Assembly (NCBI RefSeq): GCF_900113225.1
Contig: NZ_FOZE01000001.1
Location: 682,001 to 746,000 of the forward strand
Length of the DNA: 64,000 nt
From: Mitsuaria sp. PDC51
GTDB lineage: Bacteria > Pseudomonadota > Gammaproteobacteria > Burkholderiales > Burkholderiaceae_C
Reading direction: 5' to 3'
The notes below the pieces were generated by a model. It did not search any database, was not told where the DNA came from, and worked only from the letters and a program-made list of their open reading frames with translations. Shown here in pieces: positions 48,266 through 57,425 of the stretch (its first letter is position 1; every line of letters begins with the position of its first letter). A program made the position numbers and the translations under genes.

Positions 48266-50698
48266 ATGTCGAATGTCCTCGCCCCCATTCCCGCCCCGGT
48301 GCCCTGGCTCGCCCGCGTCCTCGGCGTGGTGCTGCTGATCCTCGGATTCGTCATGCTGGCCGCGGGCGGCCTGCTGGCGTCGCTCGGCGGCAGCTGGTTC
48401 TATGCGCTGTCGGGCCTGGCCTGGGCCCTCATCGGCGCGCTGATGTGGGGCCGGCTGCGCGAGGCGGTGCTCGGCTACGCGCTCTACTTCCTCGCCACGC
48501 TGGCATGGAGCCTCTGGGAGGCCGGCCTGGACTGGTGGCCGCTGGGCGCGCGGCTGGGCGTGCCCTTCGTCCTCGGCGCGGTGCTGCTGGCGCTGGTGCC
48601 GACGATGCGCCGCCACCTGCCGGTGGACGATCCGCGGCGCGTCGCGTGGCGCAGTCCGCCGGCGCTGGTGCTGGCCGCGGCGCTGGGCGCCTTCGTGGTC
48701 GTGGCCGTCGTGTCCTGGACGCGGGACCTGCACGCGCTGGAGGGCACGATGCCGGCCAACGGTGCGGCGCGCCCGCCGGGCGTGGCGGCATCGGGCGCCG
48801 CGGCCGTGCCCGATGGTGAATGGCACGCCTACGGCCGCACCGGCTTCGGCCAGCGCTGGTCGCCGCTGGCGCAGATCACGCCGGCCAACGTCGGCGACCT
48901 CAAGCTGGCCTGGGAGTTCCGCACCGGCGATGTCCGGGGCCGGCCCGGCGATCCGAAGGAGACCACCTTCGAGGTCACCCCGCTCAAGGTCGGCGAGCGG
49001 CTGTTCCTCTGCACGCCGCACCAGACGGTGCTGGCGCTGGACGCGACGACGGGCCGCGAGCTCTGGCGCTTCGATCCGCAGGTGCGCGGTGAACTCGCGC
49101 TGCAGCACCTGACCTGCCGGGGCCTGTCCTACCAGCCGCCGCCCGATCCGATGGCCGCCGCCGGCGCGCAGGCACCGGCCTGCGCGGCCAAGCTCTTCAT
49201 GCCGACGGCCGACGCGCGCCTGATCGCGCTCGATCCCGCCTCCGGCAAGCCCTGTCCCGCCTTCGGCCGGCAGGGCGCGGTCGACCTGTGGGCCGGCATG
49301 CCCAACGCCAAGCCGGGCGCGTACTACTCGACCTCGCCGGTGGTCGTCACGCGGCGGCTGGTGATCGTCGGCGGCACGGTGCTGGACAACGCGTCGGTCA
49401 AGGAACAGTCCGGCGTGATCCGCGCCTACGACATCGAGACCGGCGCGCTGGTCTGGAACTGGGACTCGGCCAACCCGGACGCGACCGCGCCGCTGCCGGC
49501 CGGACAGACCTACACGGCCAACTCGCCCAACAGCTGGTCGGTGGCCAGCGTGGACGAGGACCTCGGCCTGGTCTACCTCCCGATGGGCAACCAGCCGCCC
49601 GACCAGTGGGGCGGCAAGCGCTCGGCGGCGGTGGAGCGGCATTCGTCCTCGGTGGTGGCGCTCGACCTGGCGACCGGCCGGCTGCGCTGGGTCTTCCAGA
49701 CGGTCCACCACGACCTGTGGGATTACGACGTGCCCGCGCAGCCGGTGCTGGTGGACCTGACGGTGCGCGGCGCCCGGGTGCCGGCGTTGGTGCAGCCGAC
49801 CAAGCAGGGCGAGCTGTTCGTGCTCGACCGCCGCGATGGCCGGCCGGTGTTTCCGGTGACCGAGACGCCGGCGCCGCAGGGCGCCGCGGCGGGCGACTTC
49901 ACCGCGCCGACGCAGCCGGTCTCGGCGATCTCCTTCAACCCGCCGGTGCTGCGCGAGCGCGACCTGTGGGGCGTGACGATGTTCGACCAGCTCTGGTGCC
50001 GCATCGCCTTCCACCGCCTGCGTTATGAGGGCCGCTTCACGCCGCCGTCGACGCAGGGCTCGCTGATCAACCCCGGCAACTTCGGCGTCTTCAACTGGGG
50101 CAGCATCGCCGTCGATCCGGTGCGCGGCATCGCCTTCACGACGCCGGCGGTGCTGGCCTTCACCTCGCAGCTGGTGCCGCGCCGCGACGACAGCTCCCAG
50201 CTGGTGCAGGACGAGGGGCCGCCCAGCGGCTCGCTGCCGGCGCTGAACGAGAACTTCGGCGCGCCCTTCGCGTCGCGGATGAAGCCCTTCACCTCGCCGC
50301 TGGGCGTCCCGTGCCAGGCGCCGCCGTGGGGCACGGTGGCCGGCGTCGACCTGAACGAGGGCCGCATCGTCTGGCGCCACCGCAACGGCACGGTGCGCGA
50401 CCTTTCGCCGCTGCCCCTGCCGCTGCGCCTGGGCGTGCCCAGCCTGGGCGGACCGCTGATGACCGCCGGCGGCCTGGCTTTCCTGTCCGGCAGCATGGAC
50501 GACTACGTCCGCGCCTACGACGTCAACGACGGCCGCGTGGTGTGGGAAAGCCGCCTGCCGGCCGGCGGCCAGGCCACGCCGATGACCTATCTCGGCGCGG
50601 ACGGGCGACAGTACCTGCTGGTGGTCGCCGGTGGGCATGGGTCCACGGGCACCAAGCCTGGCGACCACGTGCGCGCCTACGCGCTGGAAAAGCGCTGA
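48266..50698 (+). CDS. gcd: Membrane-bound PQQ-dependent sugar (glucose/quinate-type) dehydrogenase
   Basis: 810 residues. Five membrane helices occupy the first 150 residues, then a periplasmic beta-propeller binds PQQ. Typical segments are WHAYGRTGFGQRWSPLAQIT, GERLFLCTPHQTVLALDATT, SPVVVTRRLVIVGGTVLDN, DLWDYDVPAQPVLVDL and GHGSTGTKPGDHV. It oxidises an aldose such as glucose to gluconate, or a quinate-like substrate, in the periplasm and reduces ubiquinone through the anchor. Substrate choice between glucose and quinate/shikimate cannot be made from sequence alone. PQQ synthesis genes are not in the window. A strong hairpin follows. Confidence 0.88.
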   Translation: MSNVLAPIPAPVPWLARVLGVVLLILGFVMLAAGGLLASLGGSWFYALSGLAWALIGALMWGRLREAVLGYALYFLATLAWSLWEAGLDWWPLGARLGVPFVLGAVLLALVPTMRRHLPVDDPRRVAWRSPPALVLAAALGAFVVVAVVSWTRDLHALEGTMPANGAARPPGVAASGAAAVPDGEWHAYGRTGFGQRWSPLAQITPANVGDLKLAWEFRTGDVRGRPGDPKETTFEVTPLKVGERLFLCTPHQTVLALDATTGRELWRFDPQVRGELALQHLTCRGLSYQPPPDPMAAAGAQAPACAAKLFMPTADARLIALDPASGKPCPAFGRQGAVDLWAGMPNAKPGAYYSTSPVVVTRRLVIVGGTVLDNASVKEQSGVIRAYDIETGALVWNWDSANPDATAPLPAGQTYTANSPNSWSVASVDEDLGLVYLPMGNQPPDQWGGKRSAAVERHSSSVVALDLATGRLRWVFQTVHHDLWDYDVPAQPVLVDLTVRGARVPALVQPTKQGELFVLDRRDGRPVFPVTETPAPQGAAAGDFTAPTQPVSAISFNPPVLRERDLWGVTMFDQLWCRIAFHRLRYEGRFTPPSTQGSLINPGNFGVFNWGSIAVDPVRGIAFTTPAVLAFTSQLVPRRDDSSQLVQDEGPPSGSLPALNENFGAPFASRMKPFTSPLGVPCQAPPWGTVAGVDLNEGRIVWRHRNGTVRDLSPLPLPLRLGVPSLGGPLMTAGGLAFLSGSMDDYVRAYDVNDGRVVWESRLPAGGQATPMTYLGADGRQYLLVVAGGHGSTGTKPGDHVRAYALEKR

Positions 50699-50715
50699 GC
50701 GCCGCAAGAAAAGAA

Positions 50716-50743
50716 GCCCGGCCCCTCGTGAGAAGGGCCGGGC
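50716..50743 (+). terminator. Hairpin after the PQQ dehydrogenase
   Basis: GCCCGGCCC pairs with GGGCCGGGC around a 10-base loop that can itself fold (CTC/GAG). It starts 18 bases after the stop codon. Confidence 0.65.
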
Positions 50744-51137
50744 AAGAGCGCTGGGACGCCGCCTGGACACCCTGACTGCGAGGGCGTGGCGCTGCGGCGT
50801 GGCGATTCGGAAGCGCGTGCGCGCCGGCCATGAGGCGACCCGCGAGGGGCCGCGGCCTGGGCGCGTGGATCGGGGAGGACGTCAGTCGCGTCGCGACCGC
50901 GCCGGGGCGGGCCTGGCCGGGCAGGGATGCGAGCAGGGACGCGGGAGCGTGGTCTGCGGGCAGGCGGGCGTGCGGCGTGTCTTCATGCTTCGCATCATCG
51001 CCGCCGGGCGCGCCGGCGAGCCGCGAAGAACAGGCCCCAAATCCGGCCAAACAACTGGCCGGATTTCACCGCCATTTCCGCTGGCAGGGCGCCGTGGCGC
51101 GCGCACCGGCGCCGATCGGGACGCGGAGGTCCTCAGC
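50744..51137. other. Gene-free stretch
   Basis: About 390 bases between the convergent dehydrogenase and oligopeptidase genes. Open frames here have Arg/Ala/Pro-rich translations without recognisable similarity or ribosome-binding sites, so no gene is called. The only structure seen is the inverted repeat at 51039-51066. Confidence 0.6.
51039..51066. terminator. Perfect inverted repeat downstream of the oligopeptidase gene
   Basis: AAATCCGGCCA pairs perfectly with TGGCCGGATTT around AACAAC (11 bp). It lies 72 bases beyond the stop codon of the minus-strand oligopeptidase gene and could terminate it, though no T-tract follows on that strand. Confidence 0.5.
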
Positions 51138-53333
51138 TCACTTGACGTCCATGCCGAAGGTGTTGGCGATGAAGGCCAGGATGTCCGCGCGCTCCTCGAT
51201 GATCTTGGAGGTCGGCTTGCCGGCGCCATGGCCGGCCTGCGTCTCGATGCGGATCAGCTTGGGCGCGGGGCCGGTCTCGGCGGCCTGCAGCGTCGCGGTG
51301 TACTTGAAGCTGTGGGCCGGCACGACGCGGTCGTCATGGTCGCCGGTGGTGACCAGGATCGCGGGGTAGCGCACGCCGGGACCGCTCTTGATCGTGTGCA
51401 GCGGCGAATACGCCAGCAGCGCCTTGAACTCGTCCGCGTTCTCCGAGCTGCCGTAGTCCGAGGTCCATGCCCAGCCGATGGTGAACTTGTGGAAGCGCAG
51501 CATGTCCATCACGCCGACCTGCGGCACCGCCGCGCCGAACAGCTCCGGACGCTGGTTCACGACCGCGCCCACCAGCAGGCCGCCGTTGGAGCCGCCATTG
51601 ATGGCGAGCTTGGCCGGCTGGGTGTACTTGTTGGCGACCAGGTACTCGCCGGCGGCGATGAAGTCGTCGAAGACGTTCTGCTTCTTGAGCTTGGTGCCGG
51701 CCTCGTGCCAGCCGGCGCCGTACTCGCCGCCGCCGCGCAGCACGGCCAGCACGTAGACGCCGCCCATCTTCATCCAGGTCGCGGCGGTGACGCCGTAGCC
51801 GGGCGTCATCGGCACGTTGAAGCCGCCGTAGCCGTAGAGCAGCGTCGGGTTGCTGCCGTCCAGCTTCAGGCCCTTGCGGTGCGCGATGAAGATCGGCAGC
51901 TTCGTGCCGTCCTTGCTGGTGACGAAGACGCGCTTGCTCTCGAACTGGCTGGCGTCGAACGCGGTCTGGGTGCGCTTGAAGAGCTCGGCGCGGCCGGTCT
52001 TCGCGTCCAGGCGCCAGATCTCGCCCGGCGTGGTCAGGCTGGTGTAGCTGAAGAAGGTCTCGGGATCGTTCCACTTGCCGCCGAAGCCGGCGGCGGTGCC
52101 GACGCCCGGCAGCTGCAGGTCGCGGACATGCTTGCCGCTGGGCGCATGCACGCGCACCAGCGTCGAGGCATCCTGCAGGTAGCTCAGCACCAGGTGGCCG
52201 CCGACGCCGCTGGCGGCGGTCAGCGCGTCCTTGGTCTCGGGCACCAGCGTGGTCCAGGTCTTGGGATCCTTGGCGGTCCAGTCCTTGTCGAGGTCGATCG
52301 CGATCAGGCGGCCGCGCGGCGCGTCCTTGTCGGTCTTGACGATCAGGCGCTGGCCGTCGAGCACGACGGGGCTGTACTCCGCATCGAAGCTCAGCGTCAG
52401 CGGGACCGGCTTGGCGCCGGCGTAGCCGCCCTGGCCGTCCAGCGGCAGCAGCATCAGGCCGTTCTTGCGGGCCGAGCCCTTCCAGACATTGATGAGCGCG
52501 AGGCGGCCGTCGTCGGTGACCTCGACGTTGAAGCCCCATTCCTTCTCGGCCGGGTTCTCGGCGACCAGCACGTCGGCGGACTGGGCCGTGCCCAGGCGGT
52601 GGTAGTACACCTTCTGGAAGTAGTTGGCGCCGGTGAGGGCCGCGCCGGCCTTGGGCGCGTCGTAGCGCGAGTAGAAGAAGCCCTTGCCGTCGGGCGTCCA
52701 GGACGCGCTGGAGAACTTGACCCACTCGATGGTGTCGGGCAGGTCCTTGCCGGTGTCGAGGTCGCGGACCTTCCAGGTCTGCCAGTCGGAGCCGGCGCCG
52801 GCGGTGCCGTAGGCCATCAGCTTGCCGTCGCGCGACACGGCGCCGCCGGTCAGGGCGACGGTGCCGTCCTTGGACAGCGTGTTGGGATCGAGCGCGACCT
52901 GCGGCGTGTCCTTCAGGCTGCGCGCGGTGTAGAGCACCGCCTGCTGCTGCAGGCCGTCGTTGCGGGTCCAGAAGTAGCGGCCGCCTTCCTTGTAGGGGAC
53001 GCCGAACTTCTCGAAGTTGTAGAGGTCGGTGTAGAGCTTGCGCGCGGGCAGGCGCTGCGGCATCGCGGCGAGGAACTTGTCGGTGACCGCGTTCTCGGCC
53101 TGGACCCAGGCCTTGGTGTCGGCGCTGTTGTCGTCCTCGAGCCAGCGGTACGGATCGGCCACGGTGGTGCCGTGGTAGTTGTCGGTCTGCTCGACCTTGC
53201 GGGTGACCGGGTAGCTCAGGCCCTGCGAGGCGGTGGCGGAGGCAGCGGCGGGCGCGGGGGTTTGCGCGGTGGCGGCCGCGCTGGCGCCGAGTCCGACCAC
53301 CAGCGCGGCGGTCAGCGTGAGACGGGAATGCAT
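51138..53333 (-). CDS. Prolyl oligopeptidase family serine protease, exported
   Basis: 731 residues. A signal peptide (about 1-23) is followed by an Ala/Pro-rich segment, a seven-bladed propeller (about 100-450) and an alpha/beta-hydrolase domain. The N-terminal signature [20 protein letters not shown] and the catalytic triad S582 (NGGSNGG), D668 (DHDDRV) and H702 (AGHGAGK) are intact. It cuts short proline-containing peptides, probably in the periplasm. The ATG at 53333 gives a normal signal peptide; longer in-frame starts do not. Confidence 0.93.
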   Translation of the reverse strand: MHSRLTLTAALVVGLGASAAATAQTPAPAAASATASQGLSYPVTRKVEQTDNYHGTTVADPYRWLEDDNSADTKAWVQAENAVTDKFLAAMPQRLPARKLYTDLYNFEKFGVPYKEGGRYFWTRNDGLQQQAVLYTARSLKDTPQVALDPNTLSKDGTVALTGGAVSRDGKLMAYGTAGAGSDWQTWKVRDLDTGKDLPDTIEWVKFSSASWTPDGKGFFYSRYDAPKAGAALTGANYFQKVYYHRLGTAQSADVLVAENPAEKEWGFNVEVTDDGRLALINVWKGSARKNGLMLLPLDGQGGYAGAKPVPLTLSFDAEYSPVVLDGQRLIVKTDKDAPRGRLIAIDLDKDWTAKDPKTWTTLVPETKDALTAASGVGGHLVLSYLQDASTLVRVHAPSGKHVRDLQLPGVGTAAGFGGKWNDPETFFSYTSLTTPGEIWRLDAKTGRAELFKRTQTAFDASQFESKRVFVTSKDGTKLPIFIAHRKGLKLDGSNPTLLYGYGGFNVPMTPGYGVTAATWMKMGGVYVLAVLRGGGEYGAGWHEAGTKLKKQNVFDDFIAAGEYLVANKYTQPAKLAINGGSNGGLLVGAVVNQRPELFGAAVPQVGVMDMLRFHKFTIGWAWTSDYGSSENADEFKALLAYSPLHTIKSGPGVRYPAILVTTGDHDDRVVPAHSFKYTATLQAAETGPAPKLIRIETQAGHGAGKPTSKIIEERADILAFIANTFGMDVK

Positions 53334-53390
53334 GCGGTGTGCTCCTGAGAGTCGGGGAGCCGCCCCGCGTGGCTCGTGGCCGGGCGGGGC

Positions 53391-53418
53391 GGTGGGCCGG
53401 CATTGTGCCCGGCCCACC
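53391..53418. promoter_or_regulatory. Palindrome enclosing a -10-like element upstream of the oligopeptidase
   Basis: GGTGGGCCGG and CCGGCCCACC (10 bp, perfect) flank an 8-base loop that reads GCACAATG on the minus strand, with CACAAT resembling a -10 hexamer. It lies 58 bases before ATG 53333. No clear -35 is seen. The rest of 53334-53677 holds no convincing gene. Confidence 0.35.
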
Positions 53419-53677
53419 CGGGGGTGCCTTTGGTCAGGGCGGGGAAACACCGAGGGGCTCGGAGGGCGTCGGCGAGCGGCGACCGCGCCTGGCTGTGGCG
53501 TGAGGGGCTGGCTCAAAGTGGTCGACTTTCGGCGAGCGCTGACTGGTCCCAGTCGTTTTGGGCGGCTGGCTGAATCCGGGCTGTCGCCAGCGCGCTCAGA
53601 CTGCTCTTCTCCTCCTTGTTGGAAAGTGCAGGTGCAGAATGAATGCCCTCCTTGAGCGCATCGACTTCAGTCCGTAT

Positions 53678-53983
53678 ATGAGCAAGCTCTCCGCATTGAC
53701 CGTCCACATTGCAGCGGAACTGAAAAGCGAACTTGAGGAGCGAGCGCGGCGCGCTCGCTTCACGGTCGACGAACTGGTCGAGCAGATGATCCGCGCCGCG
53801 CTGTTCCGGAGCTCAGCCGAGTACCACGATCCTTCCAGCGAACGTGCGAAGGAGTTCCGCATGATCGAGGCCGGCCTGGCCGAGATCCATCGCGGCGAGA
53901 CGGTCTCGTGGGAGGACGTCGAGAAGTCGCTGGACCAGCTTCTCGGAGCGGCGGGGTCCGAGGACCTCCCGTCGAAACGGTGA
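53678..53983 (+). CDS. Antitoxin of a ParD/ParE-like pair
   Basis: 101 residues from ATG 53678. The N-terminal part (LSALTVHIAAELKSELEERA, then VDELVEQMIRAAL) looks like a ribbon-helix-helix DNA-binding domain; the acidic C-terminal part (about 55-95) would wrap the toxin. It should neutralise the downstream toxin and repress its own promoter. The GTG of the toxin gene overlaps its TGA by 4 bases. An in-frame ATG at 53639 would add 13 residues; 53678 is preferred because the domain begins there. Confidence 0.72.
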   Translation: MSKLSALTVHIAAELKSELEERARRARFTVDELVEQMIRAALFRSSAEYHDPSSERAKEFRMIEAGLAEIHRGETVSWEDVEKSLDQLLGAAGSEDLPSKR

Positions 53984-54258
53984 AGGTCGCCTTCAGCCGA
54001 GTTGCCCAGACAGAACTCTTCGACATCCTCATTCGAATCTTCCACGAGAACCCCTTCGCCGCCCGAAAGATGCGGAAGGAGTTCTTCAGGAAGCTGTCCC
54101 TGCTGGCGTTCCAGCCAGGCTTGGGGACGCGAGGGGAAGACTTCGAGACTCGAGAGACCTTTGTCAAGGGACGCTACCGCATCGTCTATCGCGTGGAAGA
54201 CGAGGTGCTCTGGATCGCGCGGATCATCCACACGGCGAGGCTGTGGCCACCTGGTTGA
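53980..54258 (+). CDS. ParE/RelE-superfamily toxin
   Basis: 92 residues from GTG 53980, overlapping the antitoxin stop (GTGA). The RelE/ParE fold is suggested by KVAFSRVAQTELFDILIRIF, NPFAARKMRKEFFRKLSLLA, GRYRIVYRVEDEVLWIARII and the terminal HTARLWPP, the last typical of ParE-type toxins. ParE members inhibit DNA gyrase while RelE members cut mRNA; the IVYRVEDEVLWI core with HTAR ending favours ParE but does not prove the target. The gene ends 9 bp from the convergent TonB receptor gene. Confidence 0.78.
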   Translation: MKVAFSRVAQTELFDILIRIFHENPFAARKMRKEFFRKLSLLAFQPGLGTRGEDFETRETFVKGRYRIVYRVEDEVLWIARIIHTARLWPPG

Positions 54259-54267
54259 GGCAGCCCC

Positions 54268-56637
54268 TCAGTAATCCCACCTCGCTTCCACCTGGAAGGT
54301 CCGTCCCGGATACGGATGGAAGTTCCAGTAGCGGTAGTTGTTAAGGTTGTCGACGCCGGCGGCCAGCGTCCACTGGCGGTCGATCTTCCACTGGGCCCGC
54401 GTATCGACGGTGAAGTACTTGCTCGCCGCCATGTAGGCGAAGCCGTTGACGTCGCTGTTGTCCAGGGTGCTGAACTGCTTGCCGCTGTAGCGCGCCCCCA
54501 GGCTCAGGCTCAGATCATCCCGCGCCTGCCATTGCGCCAGCAGCGTCGCCCGCCAGCGCGGCACGCGCGGCTGCCATTTGCCGATCGTGTCGCCGGGCAC
54601 CGCCGCGTAGCCGCTGTTGGCCAGGATGATCGAGTCCGCGAACGTGAGACTGCCTGTCAGCGTGAGCCGCTGGGGCAGCGTCGCCGTGCCGCTGAATTCC
54701 ACCCCGCGCGTGCGCACGTGATCGATGTTCTGCACCGTGCTGGTCGAGGTGATCACGCCCGGATTGATTTGCGAATAGAGCGCATCCCGGCTGTCCTCGT
54801 GGAACAGCGTGATCCTCAGGCTGTCGCGTCCTCGGCCTGTCCATTCGGCGCTGAGCTCGCTGGTCCAACTGCGCTCGGGCTTCAGCAGCGGATTGCTGTT
54901 GATGAAGTTGCCAGCCGGGTCGAAGCCGCCCTGGAACAGCTCGCTCACCGTGGGAAAGCGCACCGCGCGTCCGGTGCTGGCCTTCAGCACCCAGTGCTCG
55001 GAGAGGCCGTAGGACAGCGCCGCCTTCGGCGACCACGCGGTGCGGGCGCGATCCTCGTGCCGATGCGGCGTGGCATCGGCAGCGGCCTGCGTGAGACCAT
55101 CGAAGGCCTGCCAGCGCTCGCCGCGCAGGCCCAGCACCGCGGTCCAGTCCGGCGCGAAGCTCCACGCGTCCTGCGCGAAGACGGCCCCCACGCGCGTGTC
55201 GCCTTCGAAGCGCGAGGTCTGCGCGCCCGCCGCCCCCCAGCGCCAGTCGCTGAGCGCGGACACCCGTGTGCGCAGCTGGTAGCGCTCCTGCGAGAGGCCA
55301 GCGTCGATCGCGTGATCGCTGCCCGCCGGCGTCCAGGTCAGCTTGGCGGACAGCGTGTTCCACCCGGTGCCGGCCTGGTCGGTGAGGCGGCCACCGTCGC
55401 TGGCCTTCTGCGTCGGCGCATAGGCGCGCGAGCGATCGGCGAGGTAGTCGTAGACGCTGCCCGACAGCTCCCAGCCGAGCCCGTCGCTGACGCGCCGCTT
55501 CAGCGACAACGCATGCATGCGGTGTTCGAGCTCATCCCGTGTCTGCGGGAAGTCGCTCGCGGCCAGCGTGTAGCTCTGGCCGTCGATGTTGACCGGCTGC
55601 GTGAGGCCGCCACCGTAGCGGTGGTCGACCGGCTGGCCGCTGGCGTCAATCAGGAAGCTTCGCGAGTGGCCATCCGAGCGGTTGCTCCACAGCCCGAAGA
55701 CATAGAGCGCCCGCAGGCCCGGCGCCAGCTCGTAGGCCAGCTTCAGCTTCGCCTGATCCTGGACGGTGTCGTACTGCGTGCCGCTGCCGAGCAGCAGCCA
55801 CGGCTGATTGGTGCGGTTCAGCCCTGGCACTGCGCCTGTCACCGTTGGGGCGGCCGGATTGGCGGCCGCGCTGCTCACGGGCCGGTTCGCGAAAGTCTGC
55901 GGCTGGCCCTCGCTGTCGGTGCGACCGGCGTGCAGCCACCACGCAAACGCGCCCTCGGCGCTGCCGATCGAGGCACTGGCCTGCTTCGCGTCGTAGCTCC
56001 GCCGCGCGCCGTACAGGCCGTCCGGCTGATGGCTGTAGCCGAGCCGCGCGTTCGCCTCGAAGCGCGTGGGCATGCGGGTCTGGTAGTCGACCACCGCGCC
56101 CACCGCGTTGCCCGGATACGCCGCCGAGAACGGCCCGTACATCACGTCGACGCGGCTGATTTCCTCGGGCGACACCAACCCCCAGCGCGGCGCGAAGGTG
56201 GCGCCATTGCCGAGCAGGTTGGACAGCAGGATGCCGTCCGCATAGACCAGCGATCGCGCGCTGTTGCCCGTGCCGGAGGCGCGCGTGGACAGCACCGCGT
56301 GGTTGTAGTCGCCGATGTAGCGCTTGCGCACCAGCAGGCTGGGCAGGTACTTGAGCGCATCCTCGGCATCGGTGGCGTTGATGTCGCGGGCGATGTCCTC
56401 GCCCGAAACGCCCTCCATCGTCGTGGGGATGCGGCTGGGGAGGGAGGTCGGCGCGGCGCCGTCGACCCGGACGACGCCGAGGGACGCGGCACGCAGCCCG
56501 GTGTCGTCGACTCGGTCGGTGCTGGGGGACGCGGTGCGACGCGCAGTGTCGTCTGCCGCGGCGGTGGCGGCGCAGGCGCCCGCAAGCAGGGCAAGCACGC
56601 CGACTTGCAGGCGGCGCGCACGGAAATGTCTTTGCAT
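54268..56637 (-). CDS. TonB-dependent outer-membrane receptor
   Basis: 789 residues. A signal peptide (about 1-30, ending ATAAAD) is followed by a plug domain (about 75-190: INATDAEDALKYLPSLLVRK, SLVYADGILLSNLLGN, VDVMYGPFSAAYPGNAVG) and a beta-barrel ending in YPGRTFQVEARWDY with a C-terminal aromatic residue. It imports a metal complex or other scarce ligand using TonB energy. The ligand is not evident, but the adjacent DUF2946 gene, often found beside copper receptors, suggests copper. A GGAG site precedes ATG 56637. Confidence 0.9.
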   Translation of the reverse strand: MQRHFRARRLQVGVLALLAGACAATAAADDTARRTASPSTDRVDDTGLRAASLGVVRVDGAAPTSLPSRIPTTMEGVSGEDIARDINATDAEDALKYLPSLLVRKRYIGDYNHAVLSTRASGTGNSARSLVYADGILLSNLLGNGATFAPRWGLVSPEEISRVDVMYGPFSAAYPGNAVGAVVDYQTRMPTRFEANARLGYSHQPDGLYGARRSYDAKQASASIGSAEGAFAWWLHAGRTDSEGQPQTFANRPVSSAAANPAAPTVTGAVPGLNRTNQPWLLLGSGTQYDTVQDQAKLKLAYELAPGLRALYVFGLWSNRSDGHSRSFLIDASGQPVDHRYGGGLTQPVNIDGQSYTLAASDFPQTRDELEHRMHALSLKRRVSDGLGWELSGSVYDYLADRSRAYAPTQKASDGGRLTDQAGTGWNTLSAKLTWTPAGSDHAIDAGLSQERYQLRTRVSALSDWRWGAAGAQTSRFEGDTRVGAVFAQDAWSFAPDWTAVLGLRGERWQAFDGLTQAAADATPHRHEDRARTAWSPKAALSYGLSEHWVLKASTGRAVRFPTVSELFQGGFDPAGNFINSNPLLKPERSWTSELSAEWTGRGRDSLRITLFHEDSRDALYSQINPGVITSTSTVQNIDHVRTRGVEFSGTATLPQRLTLTGSLTFADSIILANSGYAAVPGDTIGKWQPRVPRWRATLLAQWQARDDLSLSLGARYSGKQFSTLDNSDVNGFAYMAASKYFTVDTRAQWKIDRQWTLAAGVDNLNNYRYWNFHPYPGRTFQVEARWDY

Positions 56638-56720
56638 GAAGGGACTCCAACGGAATGAAGGAGCACCGGAAAAGCCGTTGCCTGCAGAGCCCACGGTCGG
56701 GCTCTCCCAACCCCTCTTTT

Positions 56721-56757
56721 CACCCTCTCCCGCAGGGCGGGAGAGGGAGGGGTGAGC
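56721..56757. repeat. Dispersed palindromic repeat, copy 2
   Basis: CCCTCTCCCGC-AGG-GCGGGAGAGGG followed by AGGGGTGAG. It lies upstream of the TonB receptor gene, between it and the DUF2946 gene, and shares the layout of the copies at 42667 and 63597. Confidence 0.75.
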
Positions 56758-56816
56758 GTGGGAGCTCCCGCCCGATGCGGTGCCCCTTGCTGCAGAACCT
56801 CACCGATGCAGCGGCC

Positions 56817-57215
56817 TCAAACCACCGAAGGCGGCGCCCTCGCCGGCGCCCTCCGCCACACATGCGCAGTGATCGCCGCGCTGAAGAACCGCTCCGGCAA
56901 ACCCTCACGCAACTCAACCCGCAGCGCCAACACACCCGGTACCGGCGGCAGCGGCAACGCATCCTGATGCAAATGACAGAACGCACAGTGCTGGAACAGC
57001 ACGTGATCCTGATCCTCCACACCACCGCCCGCCAAACCCTCACGCAACTCGGCAGCCCGCGGACCCACCACGCTGGATCGGCAAATCTGCGTCCATGGCG
57101 CCAACTCTCCGCTCAACGCCTGCGCCGCCATCGAGGCTGCGGGCAATACCGCCGCCAACCAGAAGACCAGGACGGCCATCCAGCGGGTGGAAGCGGAGGG
57201 AAATCGCAGACGCAT
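56817..57215 (-). CDS. DUF2946-type small exported protein
   Basis: 132 residues. An N-terminal hydrophobic helix (about 12-34: MAVLVFWLAAVLPAASMAA) suggests a signal or anchor. A Cys/His cluster, FQHCAFCHLHQDALPLPP, is typical of DUF2946 proteins, a family common next to TonB-dependent copper receptors and thought to handle metal. It is transcribed toward the TonB receptor gene on the same strand, about 180 bp away. The start MRLRFPSAS at 57215 is chosen; upstream frame extension would enter the inverted repeat. Confidence 0.62.
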   Translation of the reverse strand: MRLRFPSASTRWMAVLVFWLAAVLPAASMAAQALSGELAPWTQICRSSVVGPRAAELREGLAGGGVEDQDHVLFQHCAFCHLHQDALPLPPVPGVLALRVELREGLPERFFSAAITAHVWRRAPARAPPSVV

Positions 57216-57242
57216 GACGCGGCGGATTCTAGGACCGAGCGC

Positions 57243-57382
57243 GCGTGCATGGCGGGGGCCGGCGGCGAAGCCGAGCGAACGCGCCAACTCGCTCTGCTCA
57301 CCTTCGGCTCGCGTCGCTCACACAGACGGCGCTCCAGTCAGATGGAACGCTCGGCTTCGCCGCCGGCCCCCGCCATGCACGC
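57243..57382. repeat. 140-bp element with perfect 35-bp inverted repeats
   Basis: The 35 bases at 57243-57277 (beginning GCGTGCATGGCGGGGGCC) are exactly reverse-complementary to 57348-57382 (ending GGCCCCCGCCATGCACGC). A 70-base spacer separates them. The match stops abruptly on both sides. It fills most of the gap between the DUF2946 gene and the M20 hydrolase gene. No target-site duplication and no transposase are seen. It could be a miniature inverted-repeat element, a very large terminator or a cruciform site. Confidence 0.85.
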
Positions 57383-57425
57383 CTCAGACACCGCGGCGTA
57401 CGGTGAGGGGCCTGGGAGGCGGCGG

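Noticed and set aside
46472-50770. A 1432-codon minus-strand frame opposite the methyltransferase and PQQ dehydrogenase genes
   Set aside because: Same composition bias and complete overlap with recognised genes; no ribosome-binding site or domain.
50744-51137. Possible small genes in the gap after the PQQ dehydrogenase
   Set aside because: Open frames on both strands are Arg/Pro/Ala-rich and lack ribosome-binding sites or similarity.
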